From CAYRSA01 sp964494845 (lineage in GTDB: Bacteria; Patescibacteriota; Saccharimonadia; Saccharimonadales; JAGQNJ01): DNA of 9,963 bases. The notes below the pieces were generated by a model. That model saw only the letters and a list, made by a program, of their open reading frames with translations, had not been told where the DNA came from and made no database searches. How positions within the stretch are numbered: position 1 is the stretch's first letter; each line of letters starts with the position of its first letter. The DNA lies in the NCBI GenBank assembly GCA_964494845.1, contig CAZBSC010000026.1:1-9963 (forward strand), in the 5' to 3' direction. The translations under genes were made by a program, and so were the position numbers. This document shows positions 5,916-9,963 of the stretch, one piece after another.

Positions 5916-7004
5916 ATGACTAAAAAATTTTTAAGTTTGTTTAGTTTAGCATTGATGACGGGGTTATTGTTATTGAATCCTTTATCGGTAAGTGCTGCCG
6001 TAGTTAATGAAGTAATGACACCGCCAGCAACTTGGGGGGCGCCTACGGGACCAGTCTTGTCGTTGATTGATGCGGGTGGTGAGGCTACTAGTCTAACCCA
6101 GACAGATACAACCGTAGCTCTTCGCAACGCACCTAGCCTAAGTTTTAACCCTGGGCTTAATGCATTGATTTTGGGTGGCGGTACGGACGACACGGTTCAC
6201 GAAGCTGGAGCATTTGCGATTAGTTCTGATGAAACAACATGCCCTGACGACACCCCAGTTACAATAACTGTTGGTCCGTCCGTTTCTACGATAGTGGATA
6301 TGGATGGCACGATTCCAAATCCATCAGATAATAACTCGTCCCATGCTCTATTTGATCTATCTGGCCCATCTACTCCATACCTATCTGTCAGTGACAATAA
6401 TAGTATCGGAGATGTTTTTAATCATCCTGGTGGATCTTATACTACAACTTTTGGAAATCTGGACAATATGTTTATGATTGCAAATGTGGAGGTGGTTGAA
6501 TCGGCTATCACTAACGCTCCAAATGGTTCAGAGGCAAGTACAACAGAGTCAATACCATCAATTACTTTAAGCTACAATGATGCTGGTTGCCCTCCGGCCG
6601 CTCCAAGTGTGTCTAATGACGAGGTGGCTAGGACGATTGTGTCGCCAGACACGGCATCTGGCGCAGTGGTCGTTGCGGGATCTAGTTACGGAGCGTCCGA
6701 CGCTAACGGTGACGATCTGACATATAGTATTACTGACGGTAATGATGAAGGTTATTTTACTATTGATCCTGATAGTGGAGATATATCAACCACCAGAGCA
6801 AATGTACCTGTAGGAACATACGAAATGACCGTGGTTGTTGATGATGGTAATGGCGGGACGGTTGAGGTCACAGTTACTATAACCGTTACTGATTCTGGCG
6901 AAGTTTTAGCCGATACCGGCGAAAATTACTACCTTTATATAGCGATTGGCGGTGGACTTTTATTAGGATCTACTATTGCGATTAAGAAAAAATTCCTAAG
7001 ATAG
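5916..7004 (+). CDS. Sortase-anchored surface protein with a cadherin-like domain (LADTG signal)
   Basis: This is a predicted cell-wall-attached protein of 362 residues. An N-terminal signal peptide is clear: lysines at 3-4, a hydrophobic core at about 5-20, and likely cleavage after A27 or A28 (SVSA-A). Residues 30-230 form an unrecognised Ser/Thr/Asn-rich, probably beta-sandwich region with two cysteines (109 and 225) that could pair. Residues about 240-326 fit a cadherin-like/Ig-like calcium-binding fold: ASDANGDDLTYSI at 260-272, YFTIDPDSGDIS at 280-291, and VVVDDGNGGTVEVTVTI at 307-322. The C-terminus is a cell-wall sorting signal: LADTG at 331-335, a hydrophobic segment at 338-356 and the tail KKKFLR. 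LAxTG is the form recognised by class E sortases rather than the classical LPxTG. A good promoter and a Shine-Dalgarno support the ATG at 5916. It lies immediately before another large exported protein, so an adhesion or host/cell-contact role is likely but inferred. Confidence 0.85.
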   Translation: MTKKFLSLFSLALMTGLLLLNPLSVSAAVVNEVMTPPATWGAPTGPVLSLIDAGGEATSLTQTDTTVALRNAPSLSFNPGLNALILGGGTDDTVHEAGAFAISSDETTCPDDTPVTITVGPSVSTIVDMDGTIPNPSDNNSSHALFDLSGPSTPYLSVSDNNSIGDVFNHPGGSYTTTFGNLDNMFMIANVEVVESAITNAPNGSEASTTESIPSITLSYNDAGCPPAAPSVSNDEVARTIVSPDTASGAVVVAGSSYGASDANGDDLTYSITDGNDEGYFTIDPDSGDISTTRANVPVGTYEMTVVVDDGNGGTVEVTVTITVTDSGEVLADTGENYYLYIAIGGGLLLGSTIAIKKKFLR

Positions 7005-7021
7005 ACTATTCTTAAGTTTTT
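6996..7021 (+). terminator. Weak terminator candidate after the LADTG protein gene
   Basis: CTAAGATA (6996-7003) can pair with TATTCTTAAG-type sequence (7007-7016) with bulges, and five Ts follow (7017-7021). The stem is A/T-rich and overlaps the last codons and stop, so termination would be weak and read-through into the next gene is possible. Confidence 0.3.
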
Positions 7022-7054
7022 GATTTTATTGCTGTTATTAATCGTAAATTGCAT

Positions 7055-7084
7055 AAGACATTAACTCTATCTTTTTGATAAACT
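7055..7084 (+). promoter_or_regulatory. Possible promoter of the large beta-helix protein gene
   Basis: TGA followed by TAAACT (7079-7084) is a partial, TGn-extended -10, with AAGACA (7055-7060) 18 bases upstream as a partial -35. The predicted start is near 7091, which would leave a leader of about 10-20 bases. The -10 lies between the arms of an 11-bp inverted repeat. Confidence 0.4.
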
Positions 7085-7115
7085 GTTAAAGGTTAATTTG
7101 TGCGAGAGTTAATGT
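7058..7115. repeat. 11-bp perfect inverted repeat spanning promoter and start codon
   Basis: ACATTAACTCT (7058-7068) is the exact reverse complement of AGAGTTAATGT (7105-7115), with a 36-base spacer. The right arm contains the ATG at 7112. The spacer holds the candidate -10, the AAAGG sequence at 7088-7092 and a possible GTG start at 7100. It could be a two-site operator, or an RNA stem hiding the ATG if transcription begins upstream of 7058. Confidence 0.6.
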
Positions 7116-9963
7116 TGGCCAAAAGAAAGAGATTCGAATTGGGGCAATTATTTAAGAAATTTATCGTTATTAATGGTGTTGGGTTGTTTTCGCTGTCGAT
7201 ATTGGTGCCTATCTTCTTTTCGGTGTCTGTTCGAGCAGATATTTCATCTGGGCTTTCAGCTCACTATTCTTTTGATGACATAAGCGGAGCGACCTCGCCT
7301 GACAGTTCTGGCAATCATTACGATGGGACAATCACTGGTGGCGCTTCTACTGTTAGTGGAGCGGTTGGTGATGCACTTAGTTTTGACGGAAGTGATGATA
7401 CGGTTGATATACCACACCAACTAGTCACTAGCGAAACACCAGATTTTAGCTATAGTTTTTATTTTAAAGCTGACGCGGGTGGCGATGATACGCAGTATTT
7501 ACTATCTCAAGCTAGTAGTGGCACGAATAATAATGATTGTTTCAGCGTTGCATACGATAACGTAGCTCAATCGCTTAAAGTATTGACGACCAACAACGGC
7601 AATAATGCAAAGATTACAAGCGACGTCGATGCTAGTAGTTGGACGCATATTGTTGTGACCAACTCTAACACAACCAACCAGTCAAAATTATACATTAATG
7701 GGGTGCCAAAAACCGGCAATGCCATGTCTTGCTCCCAAGATCTGGGTGCGCAATTTTTGTTGGGTCGTTCACCGTGGGCAGGGTATAATCAGCAGCTAAA
7801 AGGATCATTAGACGAAGTTCGTGTATATAGTCGAATACTTAGCGATCAAGATATTCATACACTGGCTACTGAAGGCAACACTAATACTATTTCTATTTCA
7901 GCGCCTCCGGAGGGGGCGACAGTCGGAGGAATAGTTTCTTTCGAATCTACAGCTACAGGCTCCCCGAGCGTAAGTTCTGTCCAATATTATGCAAATGGCG
8001 AGGAGGTTGGTTCATCAGTATCACCTAGTCCATTTGCGCAAACTTGGGATACAACAGCTATCGATCAGGGGGAATATCAGCTAGTTGCGGTGGGCACAGA
8101 TAGTAACGGAGACAAAATATCTTCGAAAGTAGTAAATGTTGAGGTGGATAATGCACCTCTGGCGAGGATGTACAACGTTCGAAGTAGATCTATTTCGTCA
8201 GCTACGGTTTTTTGGGTTACGGATGAGCCAACGACCACTCAGTTGAGCTATGGTACGACAGCCTCCTACGGCAACCAGACTACACTGGACTCCACGCTAT
8301 CGTACTATCACAGCCAGACGCTCTCGGGCCTTATTCCTGGGACCACCTATCATTATCAGATTGATTCGACAGATAATAACGACAACCCTATAGCGCCTGA
8401 TGACAAAACTTTTACAACTATTGATGATGCCCCGGGTAGTGAATGGCATGTTTCGACCACTGGTTCAGTGGATGGCGATGGTAGTATCGACAACCCTTGG
8501 GATTTGGCTAGTACATTAGCTCATCAGCCGGCCAGTGTCCAGCCCGGAGATACTATTTGGGTACATGGTGGGACATACTCCGGATATTTTTATAGCACTT
8601 TGACTGGTACTGAAAAGGCTCCGATCATTGTCAGAAATTATGATAACGAGAGGGTAATCATCGATGGTGGAACAGGATCAGACCCAGGACATTTTGTTGG
8701 ACAAACTGCTTTTTATGTTGGTGGATCTGATGCTTGGTATTGGGGCCTAGAAATTACTAGCTCGAGTAATACCAGAACAGTCTCAGAGGCGGGTTCGGCA
8801 CCAACTGATCTCGAGAGGGCGTATGGATTTTACATCGAAGGGCCGAGGACTAGATTTATTAATAACGTGGTTCATGATACTGCTCAGGGTTTTGGTTTTT
8901 GGTCATCTGCCGTCGATGCTGAACTGTATGGCAACATTGATTATTACAATGGGTGGGAGGGGCCTGACCGTGGCCATGGACATGGTATTTATGTACAAAA
9001 TAACAGTGGTTTTAAATACATCGCTAATAATATTGTTTTTAAAAACTATGGGTGGGGGCTTCATGCATACACTCAGAGTGGGAATATCAATAACATAATG
9101 ACCGACGGAAACACTTTTTTTGAAAGTGGCGTTCTCTCTGATGCCGGTAGAACGTTAAATATGCTACATGGGGGTTATAGAGTTGCTGAGAATCCAATGA
9201 TCTTTAATAACTCAACATATATGCCACAATCTTCGGGGGCAGCCTTAGGTTTGGGTTATGTAGAGGGCTGTAATTACGCAACCGTAGCTAATAATTATTT
9301 CGTAGGCCAAAGTGCTGCTGACGTTAGTAATTCTTGTCCGCACACTATGATTTCTGGGAACTTGTTTTATGGCACGGTGCCGGGAGGCTTGTCGACGGAT
9401 CAGCCAGATAATACTTTTACGGTATCTGCACCAGAGAATAATGTCAGCATAGTTAGGCAAAATGAATACGAACCAGATAAGGGCACAATCACTATCTACA
9501 ATTGGGAAGATTTGGACAATGTTAGCATCGATGCCTCGGAAATTTTGGTGGAAGGCGATACCTACAAAATAATTGATGCTCAAAATTATTTTGGTGATCC
9601 AATAGCAACTGGTACATACAACGGGACGAGTTTAAGTGTCCCCATGACTTCAACGGATGTAGCAGAGTTAAAAGGGAACGATGTTCCAGTTCAACCAGAG
9701 CATACAGGTAAGGAGTTCGGTTCGTTCATTTTAGTAAAAACAGGCCACGTAGTTTCCGAGCCTACCCCAGATGATGATACAGACGAAGATACAGATGTGG
9801 GGGGATCGGATTCAAACGGAGCTAAAAGCGGAGTCGCCCAAACAATTACTAACGGCTTTAGCAATACTTTATTCAGCAGTAACATTGATGTAGCAACGCG
9901 AGAATCTCAGCAGTCGAAAGAAGATAACGACAGCCAAAAGGACGAAAATAAAGTTTCGCGATT
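7112..9963 (+). CDS. Large secreted multidomain protein: LamG, Ig-like, FnIII/PAP-N-like and parallel beta-helix; cut by the right edge
   Basis: There are 950 codons without a stop to the window end. Residues 1-42 are a signal peptide: KRKR at 4-7, a hydrophobic core at about 17-37, and likely cleavage after VRA42. About 47-255 is a LamG/concanavalin-like domain (AHYSFDD, SPDSSGNHYDGTI, LSFDGSDD, WTHIVVTNS, LYINGVPK, GSLDEVRVYSRILSDQDI), a fold that often binds glycans. About 259-348 is a bacterial Ig-like domain (APPEGATV, VQYYANGEEVG, WDTTAIDQGEYQLVAVGTDSNG). About 350-440 resembles a fibronectin III/purple acid phosphatase N-terminal domain (ATVFWVTDEP, LSYGTTASYG, LSGLIPGTTYHYQI). About 445-770 is a right-handed parallel beta-helix (GDTIWVHGGTY at 479-489, HGHGIYVQN at 622-630, many Asn-Asn turns), as in pectate-lyase-like proteins. 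About 775-882 is a beta-rich C-terminal domain often found after such helices; a DDDTDEDTD acidic linker begins near 887. A lyase or glycan-binding role is inferred. The ATG at 7112 was chosen. GTG at 7100, 7 bases after AAAGG, is a credible alternative. Confidence 0.88.
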   Translation, partial: MLAKRKRFELGQLFKKFIVINGVGLFSLSILVPIFFSVSVRADISSGLSAHYSFDDISGATSPDSSGNHYDGTITGGASTVSGAVGDALSFDGSDDTVDIPHQLVTSETPDFSYSFYFKADAGGDDTQYLLSQASSGTNNNDCFSVAYDNVAQSLKVLTTNNGNNAKITSDVDASSWTHIVVTNSNTTNQSKLYINGVPKTGNAMSCSQDLGAQFLLGRSPWAGYNQQLKGSLDEVRVYSRILSDQDIHTLATEGNTNTISISAPPEGATVGGIVSFESTATGSPSVSSVQYYANGEEVGSSVSPSPFAQTWDTTAIDQGEYQLVAVGTDSNGDKISSKVVNVEVDNAPLARMYNVRSRSISSATVFWVTDEPTTTQLSYGTTASYGNQTTLDSTLSYYHSQTLSGLIPGTTYHYQIDSTDNNDNPIAPDDKTFTTIDDAPGSEWHVSTTGSVDGDGSIDNPWDLASTLAHQPASVQPGDTIWVHGGTYSGYFYSTLTGTEKAPIIVRNYDNERVIIDGGTGSDPGHFVGQTAFYVGGSDAWYWGLEITSSSNTRTVSEAGSAPTDLERAYGFYIEGPRTRFINNVVHDTAQGFGFWSSAVDAELYGNIDYYNGWEGPDRGHGHGIYVQNNSGFKYIANNIVFKNYGWGLHAYTQSGNINNIMTDGNTFFESGVLSDAGRTLNMLHGGYRVAENPMIFNNSTYMPQSSGAALGLGYVEGCNYATVANNYFVGQSAADVSNSCPHTMISGNLFYGTVPGGLSTDQPDNTFTVSAPENNVSIVRQNEYEPDKGTITIYNWEDLDNVSIDASEILVEGDTYKIIDAQNYFGDPIATGTYNGTSLSVPMTSTDVAELKGNDVPVQPEHTGKEFGSFILVKTGHVVSEPTPDDDTDEDTDVGGSDSNGAKSGVAQTITNGFSNTLFSSNIDVATRESQQSKEDNDSQKDENKVSR

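Noticed and set aside
8823..9098. Open frame with hydrophobic segments within the large secreted-protein gene
   Set aside because: The frame of the beta-helix protein continues through it with clear domain motifs; this reading is out of frame and has no start signal.
9245..9885. Two minus-strand open frames near the right edge
   Set aside because: They oppose the continuous beta-helix protein frame and show no recognisable motif or ribosome-binding site.
1..9963. CRISPR array, tRNA or rRNA genes, insertion sequence
   Set aside because: No regularly spaced direct repeats, no cloverleaf or ribosomal RNA sequence, and no transposase-like frame were seen on either strand.

Overview
The window looks like a piece of a small bacterial genome, most likely a Patescibacteria (CPR) member and possibly Saccharibacteria. 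The clues are tight packing of housekeeping genes, fermentative lower-glycolysis genes beside a D-lactate dehydrogenase-like enzyme, very short or absent mRNA leaders, and large sortase-type or multidomain surface proteins. The taxonomic call is an inference from gene content and style. TGA is used as a stop (end of the 2-hydroxyacid dehydrogenase gene), which argues against the TGA-as-glycine codes of Gracilibacteria/Absconditabacteria and the TGA-as-tryptophan code of mollicutes.

Bases 1-3360 hold metabolic and repair genes. Enolase runs leftward off the left edge (N-terminal 165 residues present). Divergent from it, with 47 bp between the start codons, a D-lactate dehydrogenase-like 2-hydroxyacid dehydrogenase and a 2,3-BPG-dependent phosphoglycerate mutase form a two-gene operon with a 4-bp ATGA overlap. 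Phosphoglycerate mutase and enolase catalyse consecutive glycolytic steps, and the dehydrogenase could re-oxidise NADH by reducing pyruvate. The operon collides tail to tail, with no intergenic base, with rarA (AAA+ ATPase of stalled-fork maintenance) on the minus strand.

Bases 3361-5288 hold typA/bipA, a ribosome-associated translational GTPase, divergent from rarA. It has a strong promoter and a GC-rich hairpin plus T-run in its leader.

Bases 5289-9963 are the accessory part. First comes a 118-residue proline/methionine-rich protein of unknown function closed by a clear terminator. Then follow two exported proteins. One is a 362-residue cell-wall protein with a cadherin-like domain and a C-terminal LADTG sorting signal. 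The other is a very large secreted protein, open at the right edge (950 codons present), with the order signal peptide, LamG-like domain, bacterial Ig-like domain, fibronectin III/purple-acid-phosphatase-N-like domain, parallel beta-helix, C-terminal beta-domain and acidic linker. These look like attachment or glycan-interacting factors.

The start sites fall into two styles. Enolase, the dehydrogenase and rarA have TGn-extended -10 boxes ending 6-7 bases before the ATG and no Shine-Dalgarno, which predicts leaderless mRNAs. The accessory genes have real leaders with Shine-Dalgarno-like sequences. No tRNA, rRNA, CRISPR array or insertion sequence was seen, and no gene-free stretch exceeds 300 bases (the longest is about 165, at 5751-5915).
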